DNA of 64,000 nucleotides. Origin: Paenibacillus cellulositrophicus. GTDB lineage: Bacteria; Bacillota; Bacilli; Paenibacillales; Paenibacillaceae. The DNA lies in the NCBI RefSeq assembly GCF_009363095.1, contig NZ_CP045296.1:496001-560000 (forward strand). The letters are read 5' to 3'. This document shows positions 24,926 through 33,762 of this stretch, piece by piece (within the stretch, counting starts at the first letter, position 1; the number at the start of each line of letters is the position of its first letter). Below the pieces are notes generated by a model that saw only the letters and a program-made list of their open reading frames with translations, had not been told where the DNA came from and made no database searches. A program made the position numbers and the translations under genes.

Positions 24926-25768
24926 ATGCTGACGATGAAAGGAACTTACTCAAAGGCGATTAGGCATGTGCTGATCCTCCTGGTCGGACTGGCTATGCTG
25001 TATCCCGTATTGTGGCTGCTCAGCAGCTCCTTTAAGCCAAATCAATCGATTTTTACTGATACCGGTTTATGGTCGCACAGCTTTACGTTCGATAATTACA
25101 AAAATGGCTGGAAGGGCTTTCAAGGCGTATCCTTCAGCCGCTTTTTCGGCAACTCGGCGCTCATCTCCATCCTCTGCGTGCTGGGTAACATCGTGACCTG
25201 CTCGCTTGCGGCCTACGCCTTTGCCCGGCTGGATTTCAAGCTGAAAAAAATATGGTTTGCACTGATGCTGGTGACGATCATGCTGCCTTATCATGTGACG
25301 CTTGTACCGCAGTATATCATTTTCAGCAAGTTGGGCTGGATTAACACGTATGCGCCGCTGATCCTACCCAAATGGCTGGCTCACGACTCTTTCTTTATCC
25401 TGCTGATGGTTCAGTTCATCCGCGGCATCCCGCGCGAGCTGGACGAGAGCGCGACGATCGACGGCTGCGGCCAGAGCAAACTGTACCTGCGGATCATTCT
25501 GCCCCTGTTAACCCCGGCGCTGATCTCAACCGCGATCTTTACGTTTATCTGGACGTGGGACGATTTCTTCAGCCAGATGATTTATATCAGCGATATCAAG
25601 CTGTTTACGGTACAGCTCGGCATCCGGGCACTATACGATCCGACGGGTTCATCCGATTGGGGGGCGCTGCTCGCCATTTCGGTGCTTTCGCTGCTCCCGA
25701 TCACGCTGATCTTCCTGATGTTCCAGCGCTACTTCCTGGAAGGCATCGCGACGACAGGGCTGAAATAA
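24926..25768 (+). CDS. Sugar ABC transporter permease (UgpE/MalG type)
   Basis: The 280-residue permease has six hydrophobic helices and the EAA-type loop DESATIDGCGQSKLYLRIILPLL near residues 172-194. The C-terminus QRYFLEGIATTGLK is the usual end of UgpE/AraQ-like permeases. GGGGGGAG at 24911-24918 serves ATG 24926, three bases after the preceding stop codon. It pairs with the UgpA-like protein to form the membrane channel. Confidence 0.93.
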   Translation: MLTMKGTYSKAIRHVLILLVGLAMLYPVLWLLSSSFKPNQSIFTDTGLWSHSFTFDNYKNGWKGFQGVSFSRFFGNSALISILCVLGNIVTCSLAAYAFARLDFKLKKIWFALMLVTIMLPYHVTLVPQYIIFSKLGWINTYAPLILPKWLAHDSFFILLMVQFIRGIPRELDESATIDGCGQSKLYLRIILPLLTPALISTAIFTFIWTWDDFFSQMIYISDIKLFTVQLGIRALYDPTGSSDWGALLAISVLSLLPITLIFLMFQRYFLEGIATTGLK

Positions 25769-25876
25769 CCCCTGCGCAGTTCTGAAGACACCGAATGAGG
25801 AGAGCAGCAGTCTGCGACAGGAACGACAATTGTGCAAACGCTTCATAAACTTATAGCGATGAAGGAGAAATGGAAC

Positions 25877-27196
25877 ATGAAAAAAAGATGGTTCATCTCT
25901 GTGCTGGCGGCCATGACTGTGATGCTGTCGGCATGCGGCAGTTCGGGCGGCCCGGCCGCTTCCAGCGGATCCGGCGGGGAAGCGAATTCCGGAAGCGACC
26001 AGGTCGAGCTCAGGATGATGTGGTGGGGAGACCAGGCGCGGGCGGATTTGACGAATAAGGCGCTTGAGCTGTTCGAGCAGAAGCATCCGGATATTAAAGT
26101 CGTGGGCGAGTTCTCGCCGCAGGACGGTTATTTTGACAAGCTGAACACGCAGCTGGCTTCGGGAACAGCTCCAGACGTATTTTTTCTGGGAGGCAATGTG
26201 GTGGACTACGCCAACAAGGGCGTTCTGCTGGATCTCCAGCCTTATAAAGGCAATGAGCTGAAGCTTGACGATATGGATACGACAATGGTGCAGTACGGAA
26301 CAATCAACGGCAAGCTGGTTCATATTTCAGCAGGCGCCAACGCCCGCGGAATCGTTATCAACAAGACGCTTTTTGAGAAAGCCGGCATCGAAGTGCCGCA
26401 GGATGGCTGGAACTGGGAAGATTACGCCCGGATCAGCAAGGAAATTTCCGACAAGCTGGGTAAAGGCTACTATGGGACTTACAATTTCACAACCGACGGC
26501 ATGGATATTTATTTGAAGCAGAACGGCAAACAGCTGTATGACATGGCAAACAACAAGCTTGGTTTTGAGGAAGCCGATATTCTGCCATGGTTCCAGTACT
26601 GGGACCAAACGTCGAAGGCAGGAGGCGTAGTCACGCCGGAGCTTCAGGTCTCCAATCCGCCGAATGATGCAAGCAAGTCTCTGATCATCAAAGGAAAAGT
26701 AGCGATGACCCTGCTACCTTCCAATATGCTGGCCTCGTACCAAAGCCTGACCCAGGATGAATTGACGATGGTGCAGGTACCGCGCGGTCCGAAAGGAACC
26801 GGCGTGGTGTTCGAATCCAGCCAGGGTATGTCCGGCTACGCGAAGACCCAGCATCCGAAGGAAGTGGCCGAGCTGATGGATTTCTGGATTAACGATCCGG
26901 AGGCTGTGAAAATACTGGGCAGCAACCGGGGCGTTCCGGTGACGGCGGAGGGCCGCAAGACGCTGGAGGCCGAGGCCAGCGCAGCCGACAAGATCGTCTA
27001 TGACTTCACGAGCCGCGTGTCCGAAGCGAACAAGAAGGAGCCTTTTGCCATCAGCTACAACCCGCCGGGGAACGCCGAGTTTATCAAGCTTGCGGATAAT
27101 ACGGTCCAGCTGATCGGCTTCGGGAAAGAAAACGTGGAAAAAGCGGTGTCCGACTTCTTTGCGGGAACGGTGAAAATTTTCCAAAGTAATCAGTAA
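25877..27196 (+). CDS. Extracellular sugar-binding lipoprotein (UgpB/MalE type)
   Basis: The 439-residue solute-binding protein has a short signal peptide and lipobox LSAC with the modified Cys20, then a Gly/Ser linker and a cluster-1 type binding fold (LRMMWWGDQARADLTNKALELFEQKHPDIKV; GTAPDVFFLGGNVVDYANKGVLLDL). ATG 25877 with AAGGAG at 25862-25867 is preferred over in-frame ATGs at 25832 and 25859 because the signal peptide then begins with MKKR. It delivers a carbohydrate to the two preceding permeases. Substrate unknown; the following genes are glycosidase-like. Confidence 0.93.
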   Translation: MKKRWFISVLAAMTVMLSACGSSGGPAASSGSGGEANSGSDQVELRMMWWGDQARADLTNKALELFEQKHPDIKVVGEFSPQDGYFDKLNTQLASGTAPDVFFLGGNVVDYANKGVLLDLQPYKGNELKLDDMDTTMVQYGTINGKLVHISAGANARGIVINKTLFEKAGIEVPQDGWNWEDYARISKEISDKLGKGYYGTYNFTTDGMDIYLKQNGKQLYDMANNKLGFEEADILPWFQYWDQTSKAGGVVTPELQVSNPPNDASKSLIIKGKVAMTLLPSNMLASYQSLTQDELTMVQVPRGPKGTGVVFESSQGMSGYAKTQHPKEVAELMDFWINDPEAVKILGSNRGVPVTAEGRKTLEAEASAADKIVYDFTSRVSEANKKEPFAISYNPPGNAEFIKLADNTVQLIGFGKENVEKAVSDFFAGTVKIFQSNQ

Positions 27197-27240
27197 GTAT
27201 CCGGCAGTATCCGGCGATGACGCCAATCCCATAATCAATG

Positions 27241-27287
27241 GCCCCGAAAGGTCATCCGCTGCGGCAGGGACTTGGCGGGGCTTTTTT
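27241..27287 (+). terminator. Intrinsic terminator after the binding lipoprotein
   Basis: GCCCCG at 27241-27246 pairs with CGGGGC at 27276-27281, with partial pairing inside the long loop, followed by six T. It would separate, or attenuate transcription into, the two GH-like genes. Confidence 0.65.
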
Positions 27288-27323
27288 CTGATAGAAGAAA
27301 CATAGAAAGCGAGGAGAACGATC

Positions 27324-28973
27324 GTGGATGAGAAGGCGCTGTTAGAAAAATTAAGGTCAGTGAACGTTGAACAGCGGATTGGAGAGCCCGGGAAAGCGCC
27401 GGACTTAGATATTGCTGCCGAGTGGAAGCGGACTGGTGTCCGGTTTGCCGCATCCGAAGGCAAGCTTGAAGGTGCCTATTACAAGGCGATTCGCAGTCTG
27501 CTTGACTGCATCGCTGTTGTTGGCGGCGTACCGATGCTGCAGGAAGGAGGGATTTATCTTGGCTGCTGGCTCGAAAGCACCGGCACGATCAACGCGGAGC
27601 TGCTGTCACGTTTCCTGCCGAGCGTGGCGCAATCGACGTTCCGCTCCTTTGCGCTGCACCAGCGGGCCGATGGTCTGCTCCCTTACAAAATTACGGGTGA
27701 CGGGCCGGCTTACCGCCAAATCCAGCTCGTTACCCCGCTTGCCCGCAGCGTCTGGAATCATTATTTGCTGCAGGGGCGGGACCATGCGTTTCTGCGAATG
27801 ATGTACCAGGCGATGGAACGCTATGATGTCTGGTTGGCTGCTCAACGTAATACCCGGGGGACCGGCTGTGTCGAGGCATTTTCGGCTTTCGATACGGGCC
27901 ATGATCTGTCGCCGCGCTTCTGGCATGTGCCGGACACGCCACACCATGGCGATCCGAGTCGGTTCGATTTCGATTCGCCGGTTTTACCGTTCCTGGCGCC
28001 GGACCTTACGGCGAACGTATATTGTCAGCGTTTGTATTTGGCCAAAATCGCCGAGGAGCTGGGCATGCCTGGCGAGGGGTGGATTTCCAAAGCTAAGCAG
28101 AGTGCTGACAGCCTCTTCCGGTACTGTTTTGACGAGGAAGATGCCTTTTTCTACGACCGTGACCGTCAGAACCGATTTGTCCGCGTTCAGTCCGATGTTC
28201 TGCTGCGCGTACTCGCCTGTGAAGTCGGTGACCGTGAATTTTTTGATACGATGCTGTCGCGTTACTTGCTGAACACGCGCAAGTTTTTTGCCAAATATCC
28301 GTTTACCTCCATTGCGATGGATGATCCGCGGTTCGACCCGTTCTCCAGCTACAACAGCTGGGCGGGGCCGTCCAACTTTCTCAGCCTGATCCGGGCTCCG
28401 CATGCCTTTGAGCATCATCACCGGCATGTCGAGCTGACATGGGCCATGCAGCCGATCTTGTGTTCATTGGCCAGGGCCGAGCGTTTCGCGCAGACCGTTA
28501 GTCCTTGGACAGGGGAAGAGGGCTTTACCGAAGCCTATTCTCCTGCCATCTTGTGCCTGCTCGACTACGTTGAACGGCTTTGCGGAATCCTGCCTAGACC
28601 CGATGGGGAAGTCTGGTTTACAGGGCTTCTCCCGTCTGCGATGGATCATGGAGAGGAGGTCGCCGGCGAGACGGCTTATGCACGATCCATAGACAGGGTG
28701 CTCTATGAGCTGGTCAATCTGCGTGACAAGTCGGTCATTTACCGGGAGGGTCAAGCTTATATGAAATTCCCTTCCGGCGTCCGGGTCGTTACGGACCGGG
28801 AGGGAAGCCTGCGGGGTATTCTTGGAATGAGTGTGCGGACGGTTGATGGCCGATTGGAATGGGAAGGCCGGAGCATCCCTTTTTCGGTCAAAGGTAATGA
28901 GTATCTCAAGTACGGCGATGGAGAACTGAAACAAGCCAGAGATGTTGGCATCATTTATCCGACATATTCTTAA
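27324..28973 (+). CDS. MGH1-like (alpha/alpha)6-barrel glycoside hydrolase
   Basis: The 549-residue protein looks like an (alpha/alpha)6 toroid of the mannosylglycerate-hydrolase-like (MGH1-like, GH63/GH37-related) group. It carries repeated helical pairs, LPYKITGDGPAYRQIQLVTPLARSVWNHY, VEAFSAFDTGHDLSPRFW (candidate acidic residues), FYDRDRQNRF, and YNSWAGPSNFLSLIRAPHAFEHHHRHVELTW near residues 345-375. The start is GTG 27324 with GAGGAG at 27311-27316. No signal peptide is present, so it is probably intracellular. It is followed 12 bp later by a GH43 gene, so both probably trim the glycan imported by the neighbouring transporter. Family placement is from pattern only. Confidence 0.7.
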   Translation: MDEKALLEKLRSVNVEQRIGEPGKAPDLDIAAEWKRTGVRFAASEGKLEGAYYKAIRSLLDCIAVVGGVPMLQEGGIYLGCWLESTGTINAELLSRFLPSVAQSTFRSFALHQRADGLLPYKITGDGPAYRQIQLVTPLARSVWNHYLLQGRDHAFLRMMYQAMERYDVWLAAQRNTRGTGCVEAFSAFDTGHDLSPRFWHVPDTPHHGDPSRFDFDSPVLPFLAPDLTANVYCQRLYLAKIAEELGMPGEGWISKAKQSADSLFRYCFDEEDAFFYDRDRQNRFVRVQSDVLLRVLACEVGDREFFDTMLSRYLLNTRKFFAKYPFTSIAMDDPRFDPFSSYNSWAGPSNFLSLIRAPHAFEHHHRHVELTWAMQPILCSLARAERFAQTVSPWTGEEGFTEAYSPAILCLLDYVERLCGILPRPDGEVWFTGLLPSAMDHGEEVAGETAYARSIDRVLYELVNLRDKSVIYREGQAYMKFPSGVRVVTDREGSLRGILGMSVRTVDGRLEWEGRSIPFSVKGNEYLKYGDGELKQARDVGIIYPTYS

Positions 28974-28985
28974 GGAGGTCTTGCC

Positions 28986-29867
28986 ATGAAAAGGAAGGAG
29001 ATTCAGATTCGGGACCCGTTTGTATTACCCCTCCCAGAGGAAGGCAGATATTATTTATACGGGAGCACGGATGCTAACATTTGGGGGCCTGGAACCGGAT
29101 TCGACGCCTATATCAGTAACGATCTGGAGGATTGGGACGGGCCGTACCCTGTATTCAGGCCGGGAGTCGATTTTTATTCCGATACGAATTTTTGGGCACC
29201 TGAGGTTTATGCATTGCACGATAAGTTCTATATGTTCGCCACGTTTCGCCGGCGCGACAATGGGCGTCTTGGCACGTCGGTTCTGTCGTCACCCGGTCCG
29301 CTGGAGCCTTTCGTGCCTCACAGCAGCGGCCCTGTCACTCCGGATGCCTGGAGTTCACTGGATGGGAGCCTATTTATGGACCCAGAAGGGCAGCCATGGA
29401 TGATCTTCTGCCACGAATGGCAGCAGGTCGGGGACGGTGAAGTGTGCGCGATGCGATTGAGCACCGATTTATCCGAGCCGGCCGGAGAACCAATCACGCT
29501 GTTTCGGGCATCTGAAGCGCCGTGGACGACGCCTTACGAGTCGCCGCGATATAAGGAAACGGTCAATTATGTCACGGACGGCCCCTTTTTGTTCCACGGT
29601 GAATCCGGCCATGTATACATGCTGTGGGCCAGCTTTATCGATAACCGGTATGCGCTGGGAATTGCTCGCTCGGCGACAGGGGGCGTCACCGGACCATGGA
29701 TTCATCAGCCGGAAGCGCTATATCGGAATGACGGAGGACATGGCATGGTATTCCGGACGTTTGACGATAAGTTAGTATTGACCCTTCATGCTCCCAACCG
29801 TACACCTGACGAGCGCCCGTTATTTCTGCGGATTGAGGAAGCAGAAGGGTTCATTCAGCTTCGCTGA
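28986..29867 (+). CDS. GH43-like five-bladed propeller glycosidase
   Basis: The 293-residue intracellular protein has GH43 hallmarks: catalytic base Asp10 (IRDPFV), NFWAPEVY near residue 77, and the pKa-modulating Asp126 (SSLDGSLF). The segment that carries the general acid in most GH43 enzymes is usually an EGP motif and here reads VTDGPF, so Asp198 stands where Glu is expected. Relatives of this shape are annotated as arabinan- or xylan-active family 43 proteins. AAGGAGG at about 28973-28979 serves ATG 28986. It is cotranscribed with the MGH1-like gene. Activity is uncertain because of the altered motif. Confidence 0.82.
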   Translation: MKRKEIQIRDPFVLPLPEEGRYYLYGSTDANIWGPGTGFDAYISNDLEDWDGPYPVFRPGVDFYSDTNFWAPEVYALHDKFYMFATFRRRDNGRLGTSVLSSPGPLEPFVPHSSGPVTPDAWSSLDGSLFMDPEGQPWMIFCHEWQQVGDGEVCAMRLSTDLSEPAGEPITLFRASEAPWTTPYESPRYKETVNYVTDGPFLFHGESGHVYMLWASFIDNRYALGIARSATGGVTGPWIHQPEALYRNDGGHGMVFRTFDDKLVLTLHAPNRTPDERPLFLRIEEAEGFIQLR

Positions 29868-29887
29868 AAATTAAGAATTCTATAAAG

Positions 29888-29920
29888 AAAGACTCCGCCA
29901 GTCATACTGGCAGAGTCTTT
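29888..29920. terminator. Bidirectional terminator between GH43 and the small minus-strand gene
   Basis: A 15-bp stem with one mismatch (29888-29902 and 29906-29920) surrounds a three-base loop. T-rich sequence follows on the minus strand, so it can end transcripts from both sides. Confidence 0.7.
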
Positions 29921-30113
29921 ATGAATGAACCAATTGAACGCGTTTGACGGTCCAAAAGGGGACGATGACAGGTTTACGGTCATTAGAAACGATAACGAAT
30001 GTCCGGGGGTCGTCGGTTCTATAGCAAACTCCGGTATAGAACTCTCCGCTCACCAGATGAATCGTAATTTCTGTATTCGTTTCAGCTGCAGAAAGAATCA
30101 TTTCCTTATTCAA
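29919..30113 (-). CDS. Small Sm-like (Hfq-like?) protein
   Basis: The product is 64 residues from TTG 30113, which has GGGGGTGA (complement of 30124-30131) ten bases upstream; GTG 30137 would give 72 residues but lacks such a site. The pattern EITIHLVSGEFYTGVCYRTDD, FVIVSNDRKPVIVPFWTVKRVQL recalls an Sm fold: a strand, a GEFYTG turn like the G-x-x-x-G of Sm1, and a final short strand. It lacks the YKHAI motif of true Hfq. RNA binding is therefore only a possibility; it could be another small beta-barrel. It is a single gene convergent with GH43. Confidence 0.6.
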   Translation of the reverse strand: MNKEMILSAAETNTEITIHLVSGEFYTGVCYRTDDPRTFVIVSNDRKPVIVPFWTVKRVQLVHS

Positions 30114-30369
30114 ATTGGAATGGTCACCCCCATACACAATCGTTAATCAACTATAATTAAACAGAATTCTGGAAATTAATCAAGATTTTTGTCGAATTAT
30201 TAAAAAATCTTTTAACAAAGTACATTTAAAGGAGCCAGACCGCATTTAGCAGGTGTTTTTCTGGCGAATCTTGCGATCAGAGGCAGCCAAGTCCCGGATA
30301 CATGTACTTTCATATATTTTAAAAAAGAGCCGACTACTTCCTATCAAGGGAGCAGCAGCTCATAAGAAA

Positions 30370-31290
30370 TTACTTCACTTCGGCAATCTTGTTGAACAAA
30401 TCGCGGAATACGGCATCCCGGTTCACATGGTAAATATAACGGATCTGATGCCGCGTAGGGTCATTCACCCAACGGAAATCTTCTGAAATTCGCGGGCTGG
30501 GAACCAAAATGCTGGGGCAGGCTTCCGGAACAGCCAGCCAGGCGATGACAGAGATGTCCCAGATGACGCGGGAATACGCGTAATGATCCGACGAACAATT
30601 CCGGTACGTGTCGTAGAGATATTGTCCTACTTCTCCCTTATGCTTCATATGGGTTTCCAGTTCCGAAAGGGTCGTCAGGAGATGAGATGCCGTTCCCATG
30701 CACGGGACGAGAACAAGAGGGACACCGCAGCCGAGCAGCAGCCTTGAGCCATGCAGATCCTGCGCGAGGTTGAACTCGCGCGTATCCGGCCAATGCAGCG
30801 AATGGCCGCCCAGCCATACGACGACGATCCGGTTGATAATCTCCGGTTCCAGCAGAATGGCCGAGGCCACATTCGTGATGGCCCCGATCGCAACGACATA
30901 CAGCGGATCGTCCGGTGAAGAGGCCAAAGCCCGTTGGACCAGATCCCGTGCCGCATCGCTGTCCACTGGCACATCAGCGCCGGGAAGATAACTCTCTGAT
31001 CCCCGGTACACGGGGATATCCTCCCGCTGGGCAAGCTGCCGGATTTTCAAGATCTCCTGGTAGCTTTTTTCCATGCCGTCCAACGGGCTTTCCGACAGTT
31101 CGTTAAAAAAAGGCGCGGCATACAAGGCTTCAACAGTAACGCTGGTGCTTGATTTCATGGCATAGATGACAGCGAACTGATCATCGATTTCGTTAAAGGT
31201 ATCCGTATCCAAAACGATTCTTACCGGTCTTCCAGGATGCTGCAGCCGTCTGATTCGCTCATCGTCTGTGATCTGAGGAAATGTGGTCAC
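30370..31290 (-). CDS. Nucleoside hydrolase (inosine/uridine-preferring family)
   Basis: The 306-residue protein carries the N-terminal metal-binding aspartate cluster VLDTDTFNEIDDQ (Asp28, Asp30, Asp36, Asp37) of nucleoside hydrolases, and VVAIGAITNVASAI near residue 135, another conserved loop. These enzymes cleave the N-glycosidic bond of ribonucleosides and some sugar-like N-ribosides. The DTDTxNEIDDQ variant has one residue more between the aspartates than the DTDPGIDDA of classic members and is frequent in Paenibacillus. It is a single-gene transcript; the end has no clear T-tailed hairpin. The 30114-30369 stretch downstream holds no other gene. Confidence 0.88.
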   Translation of the reverse strand: MTTFPQITDDERIRRLQHPGRPVRIVLDTDTFNEIDDQFAVIYAMKSSTSVTVEALYAAPFFNELSESPLDGMEKSYQEILKIRQLAQREDIPVYRGSESYLPGADVPVDSDAARDLVQRALASSPDDPLYVVAIGAITNVASAILLEPEIINRIVVVWLGGHSLHWPDTREFNLAQDLHGSRLLLGCGVPLVLVPCMGTASHLLTTLSELETHMKHKGEVGQYLYDTYRNCSSDHYAYSRVIWDISVIAWLAVPEACPSILVPSPRISEDFRWVNDPTRHQIRYIYHVNRDAVFRDLFNKIAEVK

Positions 31291-31425
31291 GCTTTACGTC
31301 CTCCTATTCTCCACTGCATGATTTGGACTTCCAGCTTTAACCTCAATATATCACAGAAACGGTGGGGCAAGCCGGTTAAATGCAGCTAAATTTTCAACTC
31401 TTTAGGTGACGGCTCTTCCCCGGAA

Positions 31426-31452
31426 CTTACAAGTCTGTAAGATAGGTGTAAG
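31426..31452. promoter_or_regulatory. CTTACA/TGTAAG inverted repeat with an extra half-site
   Basis: CTTACA (31426-31431), AGTC, TGTAAG (31436-31441) is a perfect 6-bp palindrome; TGTAAG recurs at 31447-31452, so the outer half-sites also pair. It sits between the divergent nucleoside hydrolase and the 54-residue membrane protein gene and looks like a repressor operator. TATACT at 31485-31490 could be the -10 of the latter gene. Confidence 0.55.
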
Positions 31453-31529
31453 TGAAATCAATAGGTGGCAAGCCGGTTCACATGTATACTTTGAATAAAT
31501 AAGGAAAGGGAGAGTGAAGGTGAACCGTA

Positions 31530-31694
31530 ATGGAAGACAAACATGAAAACCATCTATTGAATATCGCACTTTACGTCATGCTGTTTATCATTCTGATTTC
31601 CTGCTTCGGGCGGCTGATCGATCACTCGATCTACTTCGCAGAGAATGCTCTAAGTATGCTGGTACGAATCATGGAACGAATTTTATCCTTTTGA
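31530..31694 (+). CDS. Small membrane protein, 54 residues
   Basis: ATG 31530 follows GAAGGTGA (31516-31523) and the frame ends at TGA 31692-31694, followed by a strong terminator, so this is very probably a real gene. The product has a short charged head (MEDKHENH), one hydrophobic segment at about residues 9-26 (LLNIALYVMLFIILISCF), then GRLIDHSIYFAENAL and a C-terminal amphipathic helix ending RIMERILSF. I do not recognise a family. Single-pass small proteins of this type often regulate larger membrane proteins, but no partner is evident. Confidence 0.7.
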   Translation: MEDKHENHLLNIALYVMLFIILISCFGRLIDHSIYFAENALSMLVRIMERILSF

Positions 31695-31730
31695 GTCCTA
31701 GAGATTGAATCATTTGAATCAATAATCTAT

Positions 31731-31756
31731 AGCTGCGATCCGTCGCAGCTTTTTTG
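31731..31756 (+). terminator. Intrinsic terminator after the 54-residue gene
   Basis: A perfect 8-bp stem AGCTGCGA/TCGCAGCT (31731-31738, 31743-31750) is followed by six T. Confidence 0.9.
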
Positions 31757-31828
31757 TGCAGATCATTTTAAGGCGGAATAGGGATTGGGGAAATAGAAAT
31801 CGAGGTCAGCAGGGCAGGACATCTCCGT

Positions 31829-31857
31829 AAAAAAAGGGTAAGCCTAATGGCTTACCC
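31829..31857 (-). terminator. Intrinsic terminator of the chemoreceptor gene
   Basis: A perfect 9-bp stem (31836-31844, 31849-31857) is followed on the minus strand by seven T (complement of 31829-31835). Confidence 0.9.
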
Positions 31858-31876
31858 TGTTTGCAGATGATTCGAG

Positions 31877-33625
31877 CTATACCCGGAACTTGCTGATGAT
31901 TTGCGACAGATTACGCGCCATCGTCAGAAGCTGCTCGGAAGAGCTCGCGATTTCTTCCATCGATGCGAGCTGCTCCTCGGAAGAAGCCGCAACGCGCTGC
32001 GTTTGCATGGCGGAGGAGGTGGTGATGCGCTCCAGTTCTTCCAGCGAAGCCGCAATTTCCTCGCTGCCCGCGGACATCTGCTCCGAGGCAGCAGATACTT
32101 CCTGGACCTGGGCGGACACTTCGCGGATGGCCTGCACGATGGCGCGGAAACTGTCCCCGGCCTGCAGCGCGATCTGCGTACCCATGCGGGCTTCGTCGGA
32201 AGAACGCTGGAGGGAAGCTACAGCCTCATTCGTCCGGTCTCCGATGCCTTCGAGGATTTCTTTCACCTGCTCGGACGAATTTTTCGACTGCTCTGCCAGC
32301 TTGCGGATTTGCTGGGCGACCACGGCAAATCCGCGGCCGTGCTCGCCAGCCCGGGCCGCTTCGATGGAAGCGTTAAGGGCCAGCAGGTTCGTCTGGTTGG
32401 CCACATCGGCAATGAGGGCCAGAATTCCCCCGATTTGCCGGCTCAGCTCTTCCAGCTCCCGCATAGTTCCAACGGAATCGGACAAATTGTTCTCAATCGT
32501 CTGCATCTGCTCCAGTGATTTCTTCATGACGGATTCGCCTTCAACCGCGCGCTCTGTCGTATTCGCAGCAAGATCCGAGACAACGCTGGAGGACTCGGCG
32601 ATACGCTGGATGCCCACGGCCATTTCGGACATAGCCCGCTGGCTTTCCGTCGAGCTATGAAGCTGCGTCTCCGAATCGGCTGCGACCTGGCTGATCGCTT
32701 CGGTAATTTCGTTAGTGGCCTGCGCCGTTTGCTGGGCACTTTCCTGCATCAGCTTGGCTTCATCGGTAACTTCGAGGGAAGTATGCTGAACATTGCCAGC
32801 CAGCTCACGCAAGCTCGAAACCATGCTATTAAACGCATCTGCCGCTTGGCCGATCTCGTTTCTGCTCTTGACCGGGACACTGACGGTCAAATCGCCTTCG
32901 GCAGCCATTTGGGACACTTCCGCCAGTCGGCGAAGGGGTTTAAGGGCATATCGGACAGCTACCGATACGATAATGATGGCTGCTACGAGAAACGCGGCTC
33001 CAACGGCGAGGCTTGTCCAAAGGATTTCAGAGAGACGCGTCTGAATTCCGTCATAGTCGAAATCGATGCCGAAGACCGAGACGATGTTCCCTTGTTCATC
33101 TGTCACGGCTGAAAGATAGGTCACCCAGGTCCCCAACTCATCGTCGTAAGGAACGGTTACGGCCGAGCCATCTTTTATCGTTTGATCAAAAGCATGTTCA
33201 AAATAAGCAGGCATCACATATTCAGTTCCCGGCTGCAGCATTTGATCATCCGGGCCTTGCAAATTGATGACAGATCTTTTACCGTTACGGTCCAGTTTCT
33301 CCGTGGTCAGAATATAGGCGTTGCCAATGCCTTGGTCTTTGCTAACCATCGCCTTCAGCTGACTGCGGATGACCTGAAAAGGCTCCGTACCTGTCGGCTC
33401 ATGATCGGCTACCGCCTTGGCAATCTGCTTCACTTGGCTTATATTGGTATCCAGCTGGGACTCGAGGACGCTTCCGAGCCCCATAAACCGTTCCTGGAAC
33501 AGACTTTTCTGCTCATTATAGGAGATCCACGTTTGAGCGCTGATCACGACGACGAACAGAACGGCCAGCAGCAGCGTGCTCAGCACCATTAAACTCCGGA
33601 ATCTAGATATCTTCTTTGACTTCAC
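31877..33625 (-). CDS. Methyl-accepting chemotaxis protein
   Basis: The 582-residue transducer has an N-terminal membrane helix (about 10-33), a periplasmic-type dCache sensing domain of about 170 residues, a second helix near 203-226, a HAMP domain (RYALKPLRRLAEVSQMAAEGDLTVSVPV), and a signalling domain. The hairpin tip (IADVANQTNLLALNASIEAARAGEHGRGFAVVAQQIRKLAEQS) matches the chemoreceptor consensus. It binds CheW/CheA in the cell and senses an extracellular ligand, probably a small molecule. A single-gene transcript with its own terminator. The ligand cannot be told from sequence. Confidence 0.95.
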   Translation of the reverse strand: MKSKKISRFRSLMVLSTLLLAVLFVVVISAQTWISYNEQKSLFQERFMGLGSVLESQLDTNISQVKQIAKAVADHEPTGTEPFQVIRSQLKAMVSKDQGIGNAYILTTEKLDRNGKRSVINLQGPDDQMLQPGTEYVMPAYFEHAFDQTIKDGSAVTVPYDDELGTWVTYLSAVTDEQGNIVSVFGIDFDYDGIQTRLSEILWTSLAVGAAFLVAAIIIVSVAVRYALKPLRRLAEVSQMAAEGDLTVSVPVKSRNEIGQAADAFNSMVSSLRELAGNVQHTSLEVTDEAKLMQESAQQTAQATNEITEAISQVAADSETQLHSSTESQRAMSEMAVGIQRIAESSSVVSDLAANTTERAVEGESVMKKSLEQMQTIENNLSDSVGTMRELEELSRQIGGILALIADVANQTNLLALNASIEAARAGEHGRGFAVVAQQIRKLAEQSKNSSEQVKEILEGIGDRTNEAVASLQRSSDEARMGTQIALQAGDSFRAIVQAIREVSAQVQEVSAASEQMSAGSEEIAASLEELERITTSSAMQTQRVAASSEEQLASMEEIASSSEQLLTMARNLSQIISKFRV

Positions 33626-33762
33626 GTTTGTGCACCCTCTCGGATTGGATTAACCAATATATCGGTACCATGCACTCGTTTATTTAGCGGAGAAACCGGG
33701 GGAAACAGAGGTAATATATTCCACCCACAAGACGATTCAATATTCCGGACTTCTGACCTTCG

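Noticed and set aside
25833..25846. TGCAAACGCTTCAT as a possible cre site before the second binding lipoprotein
   Set aside because: It has two mismatches to TGWAARCGYTWNCW, including the conserved late C, and the operon start is upstream of it.
30253..30486. A 77-codon plus-strand frame at the end of the nucleoside hydrolase
   Set aside because: It overlaps the hydrolase C-terminus, lacks a ribosome binding site and shows no conserved pattern.
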